Assembly (NCBI RefSeq): GCF_001038485.1
Contig: NZ_LDUE01000008.1
Span: 1-61,258, forward strand
Source: Ornithinibacillus californiensis
GTDB taxonomy: Bacteria > Bacillota > Bacilli > Bacillales > Amphibacillaceae
Direction of reading: 5' to 3'
DNA: 61,258 nt
Part shown: positions 45,734 through 60,155 of the stretch, in pieces
How positions within the stretch are numbered: position 1 is the stretch's first letter
Layout: each line of letters starts with the position of its first letter
Position numbers and translations under genes: made by a program
The notes under the pieces: generated by a model
Told to the model about the DNA's origin: nothing
Database searches by the model: none
Seen by the model: the letters and a program-made list of their open reading frames with translations, nothing else

Positions 45734-46930
45734 GTGGCACATAATGTTCGACTAAAAGTAAATTCAAAATTTGTAAATAAATATCGTGGTGGTTTCCCAT
45801 TAATATTCTCAGATGCAATCACAAACATAAAAGACTTAAAAGAAGAGGGAACTATAGTAAATCTCGTTGATGAGAAAAATACATTCATTGCTAAAGGTTA
45901 CTATGGCAAACAAAACAAAGGCTACGGCTGGGTCCTTAGCAAGAATGAACATGAAACATTTGATAAAAAGTTCTTTAAAAATAAAATCACATCTGCTCTT
46001 CATAGAAGAGAACATTTATTTGGTGAAGAAGATACGAACGCTTTCCGAGTGTTTAATGGTGAAGGCGACGGAGTTGGTGGAATAACCATCGATTATTTTG
46101 ATGGGTTCTATTTAATCAATTGGTATAGTGTAGGCATTTACCAATTTCGTCAAGCCATTCTTGATGCGCTAAAAGACTCTGTTGATTACAAAGGTATTTA
46201 TCAGAAGAAACGGTTTGATGCCAAAGGGCAATATGTGGAAGATGATGACTTTGTAGCCGGAGAACGCGGAGAGTTTCCACTAATTGTGAAGGAAAACGGT
46301 GTTCAGTTTGCGGTTTATCTAAATGAAGGCGCCATGGTTGGTATCTTTTTAGACCAACGGGAAGTTAGAAAAACCATTCGTGATAAATATGCCAAGGGAA
46401 CGAATATGTTAAATACGTTTTCCTATACAGGTGCTTTTTCCGTATATGCTGCATTAGGTGGAGCTATAAAAACTACTAGCGTGGACCTTGCCAATCGGAG
46501 TAAGCCAAAGACAATCGAGCAATTTAGCCTGAACGGCATTGATTATGAAGCACAAGATATCATTGTCGAGGATGTTTTCCATTACTTTAAATATGCAGGT
46601 CGTAAAAACTTGAAGTTTGATTTAGTTGTTCTAGATCCACCGAGCTTTGCTAGGTCTAAAAAGAATGTATTTAGTGCGGATAAAGATTATAAAAACCTCC
46701 TAAAAGAAGCAATAGCAATTACGGAGGATGATGGAGTAATCGTCGCATCCACGAATAGTAGTGCCTTTGGAATGGACAAGTTTAAAGGATTTATTCAAAC
46801 AGCATTTCAGGAAACCGGTCACAAATACACCGTATTAGAAGAATTCTCCTTACCAGAGGATTTCCGTACAATTAGAGAATATCCACATGGTAAATATTTG
46901 AAAGTTGTATTTGTGAAGAAGTTAAAATAG
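45734..46930 (+). CDS. Class I SAM-dependent rRNA methyltransferase (RlmI-like)
   Basis: 398-residue enzyme of the RlmI/YccW COG1092 family, which methylates cytosine in 23S rRNA in E. coli. An N-terminal PUA-type RNA-binding domain (LKVNSKFVNKYRGGFPLIFSDAI) is followed by a central linker (FLDQREVR), the SAM fold (LNTFSYTGAFSVYAALGGA, then TSVDLANRS) and the VLDPPSFARSK motif. The start is uncertain: GTG 45734 gives the family's usual length; TTG 45725 is the alternative. No ideal ribosome binding site is seen. Monocistronic, with its own terminator. Confidence 0.85.
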   Translation: MAHNVRLKVNSKFVNKYRGGFPLIFSDAITNIKDLKEEGTIVNLVDEKNTFIAKGYYGKQNKGYGWVLSKNEHETFDKKFFKNKITSALHRREHLFGEEDTNAFRVFNGEGDGVGGITIDYFDGFYLINWYSVGIYQFRQAILDALKDSVDYKGIYQKKRFDAKGQYVEDDDFVAGERGEFPLIVKENGVQFAVYLNEGAMVGIFLDQREVRKTIRDKYAKGTNMLNTFSYTGAFSVYAALGGAIKTTSVDLANRSKPKTIEQFSLNGIDYEAQDIIVEDVFHYFKYAGRKNLKFDLVVLDPPSFARSKKNVFSADKDYKNLLKEAIAITEDDGVIVASTNSSAFGMDKFKGFIQTAFQETGHKYTVLEEFSLPEDFRTIREYPHGKYLKVVFVKKLK

Positions 46931-46946
46931 AGGTTAGAATAACTTG

Positions 46947-46984
46947 AACCCTAAATTGGACAACTACTGTCTAGTTTAGGGTTT
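46947..46984 (+). terminator. Terminator of the methyltransferase gene
   Basis: AACCCTAAATTGGACA pairs with TGTCTAGTTTAGGGTT with minor mismatches around a short loop; a short T tail follows. Confidence 0.75.
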
Positions 46985-47069
46985 CATCACTTCATTTCTA
47001 TAATAAAATACTTCCTTTGAAATTCCACATAAAAAACTACTCATTTCACTAAATCCACACTCCTTTTTT

Positions 47070-47078
47070 TGCTATAAT
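47070..47078 (+). promoter_or_regulatory. Extended -10 promoter element of pcrB
   Basis: TGCTATAAT gives a consensus -10 (47073-47078) with the extended TGn motif, about 36 nt before the pcrB start. No clear -35 is seen 17 nt upstream. Confidence 0.6.
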
Positions 47079-47113
47079 AAACTAATGGAATATGTTGATG
47101 GAGGATTAGACCT

Positions 47114-47803
47114 TTGTATACAAATATGAAAGAATGGAAACATGTATTTAAACTAGACCCAGCTAAGGAAATTGCTGATGAAGATTTAGAATTAATCTGT
47201 GAATCTGGAACGGACGCAATTATAGTAGGTGGAACGGATAATGTAACGCTTGATGGCGTATTGGATTTATTATCAAGTATACGTCGTTATACGGTTCCAG
47301 TTATTTTAGAAATATCAACCATGGATGCTGTGACACCAGGGTTTGATTATTATCACATTCCGATGGTGATGAACAGTAAAGATAAAAAGTGGATGATGGA
47401 TATACAGCATGAAGCGATTAAAGAATATAAGGATATCATGAATTGGGATGAAATCTTTGTAGAAGGCTATTGCATTCTAAATGAAGAAGCGAAGGCTTTT
47501 AAAGCAACGGATTGTAAAATACCAACGGATGATGATGTTATCGCTTATGCCTATATGGCGGAGAATGTCTTTCATCTCCCAATATTCTATGTGGAGTACA
47601 GCGGGAAATATGGTAATCCAGATTTAGTGAAGAACGTGAAAGCGGAGTTAGACCAGACACTTCTTTTCTATGGTGGTGGCATTGAAACAGCAGAACAGGC
47701 TAAAGAAATGAAAGAACATGCAGATGTTATTGTCGTAGGTAATAGCATTTATACGAATATAAAAGAAGCTTTAAAGACAGTACAAGCTGTGAAAGCTAAT
47801 TGA
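47114..47803 (+). CDS. pcrB: Heptaprenylglyceryl phosphate synthase
   Basis: Transfers a heptaprenyl chain to glycerol-1-phosphate, an archaeal-type ether lipid step found in Bacillales. 229 residues, TIM-barrel GGGP synthase family. WKHVFKLDPAKEI at the N-terminus, GTDAIIVGGTDNVT, YVEYSGKYGNP and LLFYGGGIETAEQA with the phosphate-binding VVVGNSIY are all visible. The start is TTG 47114, 10 nt after GGAGG. It matches the MY..(T/K)EWKHVFKLDP start of B. subtilis PcrB better than ATG 47126. First gene of pcrB-pcrA-ligA-yerH. Confidence 0.93.
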   Translation: MYTNMKEWKHVFKLDPAKEIADEDLELICESGTDAIIVGGTDNVTLDGVLDLLSSIRRYTVPVILEISTMDAVTPGFDYYHIPMVMNSKDKKWMMDIQHEAIKEYKDIMNWDEIFVEGYCILNEEAKAFKATDCKIPTDDDVIAYAYMAENVFHLPIFYVEYSGKYGNPDLVKNVKAELDQTLLFYGGGIETAEQAKEMKEHADVIVVGNSIYTNIKEALKTVQAVKAN

Positions 47804-47825
47804 TTTTTAGGAAGGTGTTTTAAGC

Positions 47826-52135
<4,310 letters not shown>

Positions 52136-52150
52136 TGAGGAGGGGTTGCT

Positions 52151-53269
52151 TTGAAAAGATTTAGTATATTATTGGTATCGACACTCCTCTTACTGACGGG
52201 ATGTACACCTAAATTTAATGACGATACAGAGGATGAAGTTGTACAAAAAGAGGAAGAACCTACAGGTCAACCTTCTATCGTTCCAACCTATAAGCTTTCA
52301 GAAGAGGATTATCGGGTGATTTTACCTTACAGAACTAGTAAAGCTAGGGGAGTAATTACCAATCAGATGGGAGCGAATCGACTCGATATCGATGAATTGG
52401 AACAAGGATTATTGCGACATTCCAAAGAATATTTCGATCCTAATAAATATTACTTTGAAGAAGGACAATACCTAGATAGTAAAACAGTATTTAGGTGGAT
52501 TGATGAATTGAATCCAGAACTTGATGATGATGCAACTATTGAAGAACACCGAGATAATCCAAGAACATTTACTCATATACTAGAGCAAAATTATTTACAA
52601 AGAAAAGAAGACAATACAGTGGAACTAGTTGGTGTGTCATTCGGATTAGCTTTAAAGTCACAATACCGATTCTATGCAGAGGGTAGAGGTCCATTTTATG
52701 AAACAATAGAAGAAGATGACATGCTTAAAAAAGGAAAAGAAATTGCCCAAACTGTGTTAGAGCGAGTTAGACAAATTGATGGACTTCAAGAAGTGCCAAT
52801 TGTGTTTACCATCTACCGTGAGGAAAAGTCTGGATCTGCTGTACCAGGTAACTTCGTAGCTAAAACCTATGTCAAAGCAAATGATATGAGCATAGATGAT
52901 TGGGAAACGGTAGAAGAAGATTATATTCTTTTCCCCTCTAATGAAGCAGAAGAGAAGTATTTTGATGATGCACAAATCGTGAATACTTTTGGAGAAGAAA
53001 TTGCTGGATTTTTCCCTAACTATGTTGGCTATATTGGAGAAGGGTTCTATGTAAATGAAGAATTACAAAAACTGACGATTGAGGTACCTATTGAGTTTAA
53101 TGGGAAATCTGAAATTATTGGTTTTGCTCAATATACCTACGGGTTGGTAAAAGATAAATTCCCTAATAATTATGATATAGAAATTCAAATAAGCTCCAGT
53201 CAAAAGTTAGAAGGCTATATTTATCGTGAGGCTGGAGACGAAGATCCAATTGTCCATCTATTTGATTAA
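52151..53269 (+). CDS. yerH: CamS-family lipoprotein YerH
   Basis: 372-residue lipoprotein; lipobox LLTGC puts the lipidated Cys at residue 18. The CamS domain begins PTYKLSEEDYRVILPYRTSKARGV. In enterococci and staphylococci the cleaved signal peptide of CamS is a sex pheromone; in Bacillus the function is not established. TTG start with GAGGAGGGG about 5 nt upstream. Last gene of the pcrB operon, 15 nt after ligA, with a terminator downstream. Confidence 0.92.
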   Translation: MKRFSILLVSTLLLLTGCTPKFNDDTEDEVVQKEEEPTGQPSIVPTYKLSEEDYRVILPYRTSKARGVITNQMGANRLDIDELEQGLLRHSKEYFDPNKYYFEEGQYLDSKTVFRWIDELNPELDDDATIEEHRDNPRTFTHILEQNYLQRKEDNTVELVGVSFGLALKSQYRFYAEGRGPFYETIEEDDMLKKGKEIAQTVLERVRQIDGLQEVPIVFTIYREEKSGSAVPGNFVAKTYVKANDMSIDDWETVEEDYILFPSNEAEEKYFDDAQIVNTFGEEIAGFFPNYVGYIGEGFYVNEELQKLTIEVPIEFNGKSEIIGFAQYTYGLVKDKFPNNYDIEIQISSSQKLEGYIYREAGDEDPIVHLFD

Positions 53270-53312
53270 TAATTAGATTGTTTGAAGAGTTTTCTATATT
53301 ACGTTAGAATAA

Positions 53313-53338
53313 GGAGTGGATATATTCCACTCCGTTTT
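53313..53338 (+). terminator. Terminator of the pcrB-yerH operon
   Basis: GGAGTGGA and TCCACTCC form an 8-bp stem with a 5-nt loop, followed by GTTTTT. Confidence 0.88.
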
Positions 53339-53436
53339 TATTGAACTTCATAGCATTGGTAAACATCATTTTCGGACATTATGTAAGCGGAGCCATATGT
53401 AATATATTGCATATTAATATGAGGAGGTTTTATTTT

Positions 53437-54984
53437 ATGGTAGTACCGTACACGCATGAGCCTTTTACTGACTTTACAGTAGAAGAAAACAAACAGCAAA
53501 TACTAGAGGCACTAAAGAAGGTTGAAGCAGACCTTGGCAAAGAATATCCACTAATCATCAACGGTGAACGCATCTTTACGGAGGATAAGATTGTATCCGT
53601 CAATCCTTCCAATAAAGAAGAAGTTATCGGATATGTATCAAAAGCAAACAAAGAACTTGCTGAAAAGGCTATGAAAGTAGCAGATGAAAAGTTCCAAAAT
53701 TATTGGAGAATGTCAGATCCTAAATTCCGTGCAGGGATCCTATTCCGTGCAGCAGCAATTATTCGCCGCCGCAAGCATGAATTCAATGCACATCTAGCAA
53801 AAGAAGCTGGTAAGCCTTGGAAGGAAGCAGATGGAGAAACTGCTGAAGCAATTGACTTCTTAGAGTTTTATGGTCGCCAAATGCTTGAACTGAAAGATGG
53901 AATGCCAATAAACAGTCGTCCTATTGAGCATAACCGTTTTGATTACATTCCTTTAGGAGTTGGGCTAGTAATCTCTCCTTGGAATTTCTCTTTTGCTATT
54001 ATGGCAGGAACTGCTGTTGCGGCTATGGTTACTGGTAACACTGTTTTATTAAAGCCTGCAAGTGTGACTCCTGTTGTTGCTTACAAATTCATGGAAGTAC
54101 TCGAGGAAGCTGGTATGCCTGCTGGAATCATTAACTATATTCCAGGTCCAGGTAGTGAAGTTGGTGACTATTTAGTTAATCACCCACGCACTCGTTTTAT
54201 TAGCTTCACTGGTTCACGTGAAGTTGGACTAAATATCTTTGAACGTGCAGCTAAGATTCAACCTGGTCAAATTTGGCTGAAACGCACTATTCTAGAAATG
54301 GGCGGTAAGGATACTATTGTTGTTGACAAGGAAGCTGATCTTGAACTAGCAGCTGAGTCTATCGTACATTCAGCATTTGGATTCTCAGGACAAAAATGTT
54401 CGGCATGTTCTCGTGCAGTAATCCATGAAGATGTTTACGAGCAAGTGAAAGATCGTGTTGTAGAGTTAACGAAAGAATTAACTGTAGGTGACCCTGCAGA
54501 AAATAAATATATGGGACCGGTTATTGACCAAGGTTCTTATGATAAAATCATGAAATACATCGAGATTGGTAAAGAAGAAGGAAGAATACTAGTTGGTGGT
54601 ACAGGTGACGATTCAAAAGGTTGGTTTGTTAACCCAACAGTAATTGCTGATCTTGATCCAAAAGCTCGTATCATGCAAGAAGAAATCTTTGGACCAGTTG
54701 TTGGTCTAACGAAAGCAAAAGATTTCAATGAAGCAATTGAAATTGCGAATAATACAGAATACGGCTTAACTGGTGCAGTAATCACAAATAACCGTGAGCA
54801 CTTAGAACAAGCACGCAGAGACTTCCATGTTGGAAACTTATACTTCAACCGTGGATGTACTGCTGCAATCGTTGGATACCAACCATTTGGTGGATTCAAT
54901 ATGTCTGGTACAGATTCAAAAGCAGGTGGTCCAGACTACCTAGTCCAACACATGCAAGGTAAAACAACATCTGAAATGCTTTAA
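53437..54984 (+). CDS. pruA: L-glutamate gamma-semialdehyde dehydrogenase
   Basis: Oxidises glutamate semialdehyde to glutamate, the last step of proline and arginine catabolism. 515 residues, identical in length to the B. subtilis RocA type. Motifs are the N-terminal [37 protein letters not shown], catalytic Glu in ILEMGGKDT and catalytic Cys in [12 protein letters not shown], with an extra Cys two positions after the usual KCSA. ATG 53437 follows AGGAGG. No proline dehydrogenase gene is adjacent. Monocistronic. Confidence 0.95.
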   Translation: MVVPYTHEPFTDFTVEENKQQILEALKKVEADLGKEYPLIINGERIFTEDKIVSVNPSNKEEVIGYVSKANKELAEKAMKVADEKFQNYWRMSDPKFRAGILFRAAAIIRRRKHEFNAHLAKEAGKPWKEADGETAEAIDFLEFYGRQMLELKDGMPINSRPIEHNRFDYIPLGVGLVISPWNFSFAIMAGTAVAAMVTGNTVLLKPASVTPVVAYKFMEVLEEAGMPAGIINYIPGPGSEVGDYLVNHPRTRFISFTGSREVGLNIFERAAKIQPGQIWLKRTILEMGGKDTIVVDKEADLELAAESIVHSAFGFSGQKCSACSRAVIHEDVYEQVKDRVVELTKELTVGDPAENKYMGPVIDQGSYDKIMKYIEIGKEEGRILVGGTGDDSKGWFVNPTVIADLDPKARIMQEEIFGPVVGLTKAKDFNEAIEIANNTEYGLTGAVITNNREHLEQARRDFHVGNLYFNRGCTAAIVGYQPFGGFNMSGTDSKAGGPDYLVQHMQGKTTSEML

Positions 54985-54992
54985 TAACGAAA

Positions 54993-55027
54993 AACCTCTT
55001 TCAATTTGACTGAAAGAGGTTTTTTTA
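54993..55027 (+). terminator. Terminator of pruA
   Basis: AACCTCTTTCA and TGAAAGAGGTT are exact complements with a 7-nt loop and a run of T. Confidence 0.92.
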
Positions 55028-55166
55028 CTATTCTATGAAAATCAGGAAATTTACGCCCAAATAACGATACTATTTCGACATAATTCTACAACTTTCTACA
55101 AACTAACCCTGATTTTTCTATCAAAACTTTCCTACTTTCCTCAATTTAGGAAAGTAGGAAAGTTTT
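55027..55166. repeat. Degenerate phased motif ending in a 19-bp perfect hairpin
   Basis: Loose ACTaTTTCtAc-like motifs start near 55027, 55049, 55069, 55091, 55112 and 55134, at steps of 20-22 nt; each match is weak. At the end AAAACTTTCCTACTTTCCT (55123-55141) and its exact complement (55148-55166) form a 19-bp stem with a 6-nt loop, followed by T and AGCG. It fills the gap between pruA and the quorum regulator. The hairpin is certain; the periodic motif is tentative. Confidence 0.6.
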
Positions 55167-55279
55167 TAGCGATTTATTAGTACTTTTTACCCCCAACTTT
55201 CCCAATATGAAAATTAGAAAAATATGCTATCATAGATTTAACAGATAGATTCAGAGACAAATAGTAGGAGGAAAGTAAC

Positions 55280-56545
55280 ATGGAAATCGGCTCCTTTATT
55301 AAATTACAACGTGTCAAAAAAGGAATGACGCAAGAAGAACTAGCAGCAGGCATTGTTTCTATGAGCTATTTGTCTAAGATTGAAAATCTTCGTACAGAAG
55401 CAAGCCCTGAAGTTGTGAGTATGCTTTGCACGCGTTTAGGGATTGAGTTAGATAGTGATAAGGATATTACAATCAAGGAAAAATGTGAACGATGGTTTAA
55501 TATGCTATTTGAGGTTAATGACAAGGAACAAATCGTCGAAAAGTTTCAAGAACTTAATGAGTTAATGACAATAGTTCGATCCGATAGTTTGATGTTGTTC
55601 GAGATACATAAAATAAGATATTTTCTTGTTTTAGGTCAATATGACAACGCGTTGGAACAGATTAACAGTTTAAATGAAGTTTCTAGTTCATTTGATAATA
55701 ATCATTTGTATTATTGGTATAAATTTAAAGGGAACTATTCATTTTTAAATAATGAATATAATCAAGCGATGAAATTGTTTAAACTAGCTGAGGACAAGAT
55801 TAATCAGACTCATATTCCTGATTCAGAAGTTGCCGATTTACAATACACTATAGCTGTCACACATAGTAAATTGATAAACACACTTGAAGTTATTGAGTAT
55901 TCGAATAAGGCAATTGATATTTTCCAAAAGGAATATAACTTTATACGATGTGCTCAATGTCATATTCTTTTAGGTATTTCATATAGAAGAATTAAAATGT
56001 ATGAAAAAGCGATTAAACACTATAACTTAGCTAAACATCTGGGTGAACTAAATAAGAATAATACAGTTATCCAGTTAACTAATCAAAACCTAGGTTATTT
56101 GTATTCTGCAATAGGGGATTCAAAAGAAGCTATTAAGCATTACCTAGCAGCAATTGACGATGAGTCGGTAGGCTTAAATGAAAGATTGATAGCTATAACA
56201 AATTTAATAAAAGAATACTATAAAGCCTATAATCTCGAAAAAGCACTAGAAGTAACTGAAAAAGCAAAAGAGTTATTGAATTTAGCAAAGAATAATGTTT
56301 TTTATGAATTATATTATTATATAGTTCATTCATATATATATGCTATCAATGAACAGTACGAACAATTTACCACGTTAGTAATAGAGGATCTTATACCTTA
56401 CCTAAAGAAACATAAGGATCATGGAAATTTAATTCTATTTTCCAATATGTTGGCAAAGCACTTTGAAAGTGTTGGTAAGTATAAGGACTCTGTTAAATAT
56501 TATAAATTAGCTAACCTCACCTATGAGGAAATAGTAAACTTGTAA
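55280..56545 (+). CDS. HTH-TPR regulator of the RNPP (PlcR/NprR-like) quorum-sensing type
   Basis: 421 residues. The N-terminal XRE-type helix-turn-helix spans about residues 6-60 (SFIKLQRVKKGMTQEELA then SMSYLSKIENLRTEASPE). The rest, about 75-420, consists of tetratricopeptide-like helical pairs, for example YWYKFKGNYSFLNNEYNQAM, CHILLGISYRRIKMYEKAIK and NQNLGYLYSAIGDSKEAIKH. This layout and length match RNPP regulators that bind a re-imported short peptide. GGAGG precedes ATG 55280. A signal-peptide micro-gene follows 13 nt downstream in the same transcript, which strongly supports the assignment. Target genes are unknown. Confidence 0.88.
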   Translation: MEIGSFIKLQRVKKGMTQEELAAGIVSMSYLSKIENLRTEASPEVVSMLCTRLGIELDSDKDITIKEKCERWFNMLFEVNDKEQIVEKFQELNELMTIVRSDSLMLFEIHKIRYFLVLGQYDNALEQINSLNEVSSSFDNNHLYYWYKFKGNYSFLNNEYNQAMKLFKLAEDKINQTHIPDSEVADLQYTIAVTHSKLINTLEVIEYSNKAIDIFQKEYNFIRCAQCHILLGISYRRIKMYEKAIKHYNLAKHLGELNKNNTVIQLTNQNLGYLYSAIGDSKEAIKHYLAAIDDESVGLNERLIAITNLIKEYYKAYNLEKALEVTEKAKELLNLAKNNVFYELYYYIVHSYIYAINEQYEQFTTLVIEDLIPYLKKHKDHGNLILFSNMLAKHFESVGKYKDSVKYYKLANLTYEEIVNL

Positions 56546-56558
56546 AGGGGGGATAATC

Positions 56559-56711
56559 TTGAAAAAACTATTTGCTTCATTAGCTTTAGGAACACTTCTA
56601 ATGGGAGGATTTTTATTCATGCAGGATAATCAGTCAACTGATTTAGCGCATGGAGAAGCAGAACCTAGCATCTTGAAAATGTCTAGTGTTTCTCCAGTGA
56701 GTCTTTACTAA
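56559..56711 (+). CDS. Exported pro-peptide, probable signalling peptide precursor
   Basis: 50-residue reading frame with TTG start and AAGGGGGGA about 5 nt upstream. It begins MKKLFASLALGTLLMGGFLF, a clear Sec-type signal: two lysines, then a hydrophobic core. A polar linker (QDNQSTDLAHGEAEPSILKM) and a short tail ending SSVSPVSLY follow. Phr, PapR and NprX precursors have this layout, and the active peptide is usually the last 5-10 residues, so SPVSLY or a slightly longer form is the candidate signal. Placement 13 nt after the HTH-TPR gene and before one terminator fits a regulator/peptide cassette. Confidence 0.85.
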   Translation: MKKLFASLALGTLLMGGFLFMQDNQSTDLAHGEAEPSILKMSSVSPVSLY

Positions 56712-56778
56712 TTAATCAATTTACTTAAGCTTGTCAGTAATCTATGTTTTTTACCCTATTACTATATGATAGATATTG

Positions 56779-56816
56779 CCTGAAATAGTGTGGAAGCTAT
56801 TTCAGGTCTTTTTTTT
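56779..56816 (+). terminator. Terminator of the regulator/peptide cassette
   Basis: CCTGAAATAG and CTATTTCAGG are exact complements over an 8-nt loop, followed by a long T-run. Confidence 0.92.
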
Positions 56817-56893
56817 GTTTAAATGAAATCTTTTCTTTCCAAAATACTGGATAAGTTGCCTATTACTAGGATATTCTGCTATTATCAATAGTA

Positions 56894-56923
56894 TTGTAAA
56901 AGCTTTTTACCCTAATATATAAA
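56894..56923 (+). promoter_or_regulatory. Probable promoter of gatCAB
   Basis: TTGTAA (56894-56899), an 18-nt spacer and TATAAA (56918-56923), 32 nt before the gatC start. Confidence 0.6.
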
Positions 56924-56954
56924 TGATAAACTTAGATTTATGGAGGTGCGGAAA

Positions 56955-57245
56955 ATGGCAGAAATTACAAAGGAACAAGTGAAACATGTAGCAAACTTAG
57001 CACGTCTTGAAATTTCGGATGAAGAGGCTGCAATGTTTACAGAACACTTAAGTTCCATCATTACATTTGCAGAGCAATTAAATGAAATAGATACGGATGG
57101 TATTGAACCGACAACTCACGTATTAGATTTGAAAAACGTAATGCGCAAGGACGAGCCTAGACAATGGATTACAAGAGAAGAAGCATTGAAAAATGCCCCT
57201 GATCATAAAGATGGACAATACCGTGTACCATCAATTCTAGAATAA
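56955..57245 (+). CDS. gatC: Asp-tRNA(Asn)/Glu-tRNA(Gln) amidotransferase subunit C
   Basis: 96-residue small subunit that stabilises Gat[23 protein letters not shown] and the tail MRKDEPR are typical. ATG 56955 lies 6 nt after GGAGGTG; the frame from 56940 includes that site. First gene of gatCAB, same order as B. subtilis. Confidence 0.95.
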   Translation: MAEITKEQVKHVANLARLEISDEEAAMFTEHLSSIITFAEQLNEIDTDGIEPTTHVLDLKNVMRKDEPRQWITREEALKNAPDHKDGQYRVPSILE

Positions 57246-57258
57246 GGAGGGAAAATGA

Positions 57259-58725
57259 ATGTCTTTGTTTGACCATAGTATTAAAGAAATCGAAGCGAAA
57301 TTACATAATAAAGAAATCACAGCTACTGACCTTGTAGATGCTTCTTATGATCGAATTAAAGAAGTAGATGATAAGGTTCATGCATTCCTAACTTTAGATG
57401 AAGAGAATGCACGAGCGAAAGCGAAAGAATTAGATGCTGAGTCTGATATAACTGCAAAGTTATTCGGAATTCCAGCTGGTATTAAGGATAATATTGTAAC
57501 GAAAGGCATACGCACAACTTGTGCTAGCCAATTTTTACGCAACTTCAATGATCCACTTTATGATGCAACGGTTGTAGAAAAATTAAATGCGGAAAAGTCT
57601 ATTACGATCGGTAAACTAAACATGGATGAATTCGCAATGGGTTCTTCTAATGAAAACTCAAGCTTCACACCAACTCGTAATCCATGGAATACAGATTATG
57701 TTCCAGGTGGATCCAGTGGTGGTTCTGCAGCAGCAGTTGCAGCTGGTGAGGTATTATTCTCATTAGGATCGGATACTGGTGGATCGATTCGTCAGCCTGC
57801 ATCATTTTGTGGAGTGGTCGGATTAAAACCTACATATGGACTAGTTTCCCGTTTTGGACTAGTGGCATTTGCGTCATCTTTAGACCAAATTGGGCCATTA
57901 ACTCGAACGGTTGAAGATAATGCACGTGTGTTAGAAGTAATTGCAGGTCATGACAAAATGGATACAACGAGTGCTAATGTTGACGTTCCTTCTTACACAG
58001 AGGCTTTGACCGGTGATGTAAAAGGATTAAAAATTGCTGTACCTAAAGAATACCTTGCCGAAGGGGTTAACCCGGAAGTGAAAGAAGCTGTTCTAGAAGC
58101 ACTAAAAGTGTATGAAACATTAGGTGCTACATGGGAAGAAGTTTCTTTACCACATTCGAAATATGCAGTAGCAACGTATTACTTGTTGTCTTCATCCGAA
58201 GCATCAGCAAACCTTGCTCGTTTTGATGGAGTTCGTTATGGTGTCCGTTCAGAAAATGCGGAAAACATGATTGACGTATTCAAAAAGTCTCGTAGTGAAG
58301 GTTTCGGCGAAGAGGTAAAACGTCGTATTATGCTAGGAACTTTTGCTTTAAGCTCTGGTTACTATGATGCTTACTATAAAAAAGCACAAAAAGTACGTAC
58401 GTTAATTAAAAATGATTTCGATAAAATTTTTGAAGAATATGATGTTATTATGGGACCAACTAACCCGACTCCAGCCTTCAAAGTTGGCGAGAGAATAGAT
58501 GATCCATTAACAATGTATGTGAATGATATTTTAACAATCCCAGTAAACCTTGCAGGGGTGCCAGGAATCTCCATTCCGTGTGGATTTTCACCGGAAGGCT
58601 TACCGATTGGCTTACAAATTATTGGTAAGCATTTTGATGAAAGTACGGTTTATCGTGCAGCTCATGCCTATGAACAAGCTACGGATCATCATACAAAAAG
58701 ACCTCAACTTGGAGGTGCTAACTAA
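57259..58725 (+). CDS. gatA: Glutamyl-tRNA(Gln) amidotransferase subunit A
   Basis: 488-residue amidase supplying ammonia from glutamine. The catalytic Lys-Ser-Ser set is visible in [25 protein letters not shown] and [24 protein letters not shown] precedes ATG 57259. The stop overlaps the gatB start (TAATG). Confidence 0.97.
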   Translation: MSLFDHSIKEIEAKLHNKEITATDLVDASYDRIKEVDDKVHAFLTLDEENARAKAKELDAESDITAKLFGIPAGIKDNIVTKGIRTTCASQFLRNFNDPLYDATVVEKLNAEKSITIGKLNMDEFAMGSSNENSSFTPTRNPWNTDYVPGGSSGGSAAAVAAGEVLFSLGSDTGGSIRQPASFCGVVGLKPTYGLVSRFGLVAFASSLDQIGPLTRTVEDNARVLEVIAGHDKMDTTSANVDVPSYTEALTGDVKGLKIAVPKEYLAEGVNPEVKEAVLEALKVYETLGATWEEVSLPHSKYAVATYYLLSSSEASANLARFDGVRYGVRSENAENMIDVFKKSRSEGFGEEVKRRIMLGTFALSSGYYDAYYKKAQKVRTLIKNDFDKIFEEYDVIMGPTNPTPAFKVGERIDDPLTMYVNDILTIPVNLAGVPGISIPCGFSPEGLPIGLQIIGKHFDESTVYRAAHAYEQATDHHTKRPQLGGAN

Positions 58726-60155
58726 TGAACTTTGAAACGATTATTGGTCTTGAAGTACACGTTGAACTTAAAACAAAATCTAAAATCTTTAGTCCTAGCC
58801 CTAACGCGTTTGGATCAGACCCAAATACAAATGTTAACCCAATCGATTTAGGATATCCTGGAGTATTACCAGTGTTGAATGAAGAGGCGGTTAATTTTGC
58901 GATGAAAGCTGCAATGGCACTTAACTGTGAGATTGCAACGAATACGAAATTTGACCGTAAGAACTACTTTTATCCAGACAATCCTAAAGCATATCAAATC
59001 TCGCAATTTGATCAGCCTATCGGAGAACATGGTTGGATTGAAATCGAAGTAGGCGGTAAAAAGAAAAAGATCGGTATTACCCGAGTTCACCTAGAAGAAG
59101 ATGCAGGTAAACTAACGCACGGTGATGATGGATACTCATACGTGGACTTTAACCGACAAGGTACACCATTAATTGAGATTGTATCCGAGCCTGATATGCG
59201 TTCTCCAGAGGAAGCATATGCTTACCTTGAGAAACTAAAAACAATTATTCAATATACAGGTGTTTCTGATGTCAAGATGCAAGAAGGGTCCCTTCGTTGT
59301 GATGCAAATATTTCTCTTCGACCTTATGGTCAAGAAAAATTCGGTACGAAAGCAGAATTGAAGAACTTAAACTCCTTTACTTTTGTTCAAAAGGGTCTGG
59401 AGTTTGAAGAGAAACGCCAAGAAAAAGTATTACTTTCTGGTGGAGAAATCTTGCAAGAAACACGTCGCTATGATGAAAAAACGAAAGAAACCATTCTGAT
59501 GCGTGTAAAAGAAGGTTCGGATGACTACCGTTACTTCCCTGAGCCTGACTTAGTACCACTTTACATTGACGATGCTTGGAAAGAGCGCATCAAGAGTGAA
59601 ATCCCTGAGCTTCCAGATGCTCGTAAACAACGCTATATTGAGCAATTAGGCTTATCCGAATATGATGCGGCTAATTTAACGAACTCCAAAGAAATGGCGG
59701 ACTTCTTTGAAGAAACAGTGAATAATGGCGCAGATATGAAACAGGCTTCTAACTGGTTAATGGGTGAAGTTTCTGGTTACATGAACAAGCATTATAAGGA
59801 ACTTCACGAGTTAGCATTAACCCCAGAATCATTAGGGGAAATGATTAAACTAATTGAGGACGGAACTATATCTTCCAAGATAGCGAAGAAAGTATTCGCA
59901 GAACTTGTGGAGAATGGTGGCGACCCAGAAGAAATCGTGAAAGCTAAAGGACTTGTTCAAATTTCCGATGAAGGCCAATTGCGTGAAGTAATTACAGGCA
60001 TTCTAAATGATAATGAACAATCGATTATTGATTATAAAAATGGTAAAGACCGTGCACTTGGTTTCTTAGTAGGACAAGTGATGAAAGCAACGAAAGGCCA
60101 AGCTAACCCACCAATGGTTAACAAGATCTTAGTTGAAGAAATGGATAAGCGATAA
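58725..60155 (+). CDS. gatB: Glutamyl-tRNA(Gln) amidotransferase subunit B
   Basis: 476-residue kinase/tRNA-binding subunit that activates Glu-tRNA(Gln). It starts [44 protein letters not shown] and SLRCDANIS follow, then the C-terminal YqeY-like tail ([17 protein letters not shown]). GGAGGTG lies inside the end of gatA. Complete, ending the operon. Confidence 0.97.
   Translation: MNFETIIGLEVHVELKTKSKIFSPSPNAFGSDPNTNVNPIDLGYPGVLPVLNEEAVNFAMKAAMALNCEIATNTKFDRKNYFYPDNPKAYQISQFDQPIGEHGWIEIEVGGKKKKIGITRVHLEEDAGKLTHGDDGYSYVDFNRQGTPLIEIVSEPDMRSPEEAYAYLEKLKTIIQYTGVSDVKMQEGSLRCDANISLRPYGQEKFGTKAELKNLNSFTFVQKGLEFEEKRQEKVLLSGGEILQETRRYDEKTKETILMRVKEGSDDYRYFPEPDLVPLYIDDAWKERIKSEIPELPDARKQRYIEQLGLSEYDAANLTNSKEMADFFEETVNNGADMKQASNWLMGEVSGYMNKHYKELHELALTPESLGEMIKLIEDGTISSKIAKKVFAELVENGGDPEEIVKAKGLVQISDEGQLREVITGILNDNEQSIIDYKNGKDRALGFLVGQVMKATKGQANPPMVNKILVEEMDKR

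Noticed and set aside
55280-56711. Phage arbitrium (AimR-AimP) system
   Set aside because: No phage genes nearby. The regulator has a long TPR region as in PlcR/NprR types, and the peptide tail is not of the arbitrium kind I recall.
56712-56954. T-box leader before gatCAB
   Set aside because: No AGGGTGG-like T-box sequence or specifier structure was found; only a terminator for the upstream cassette and a promoter.
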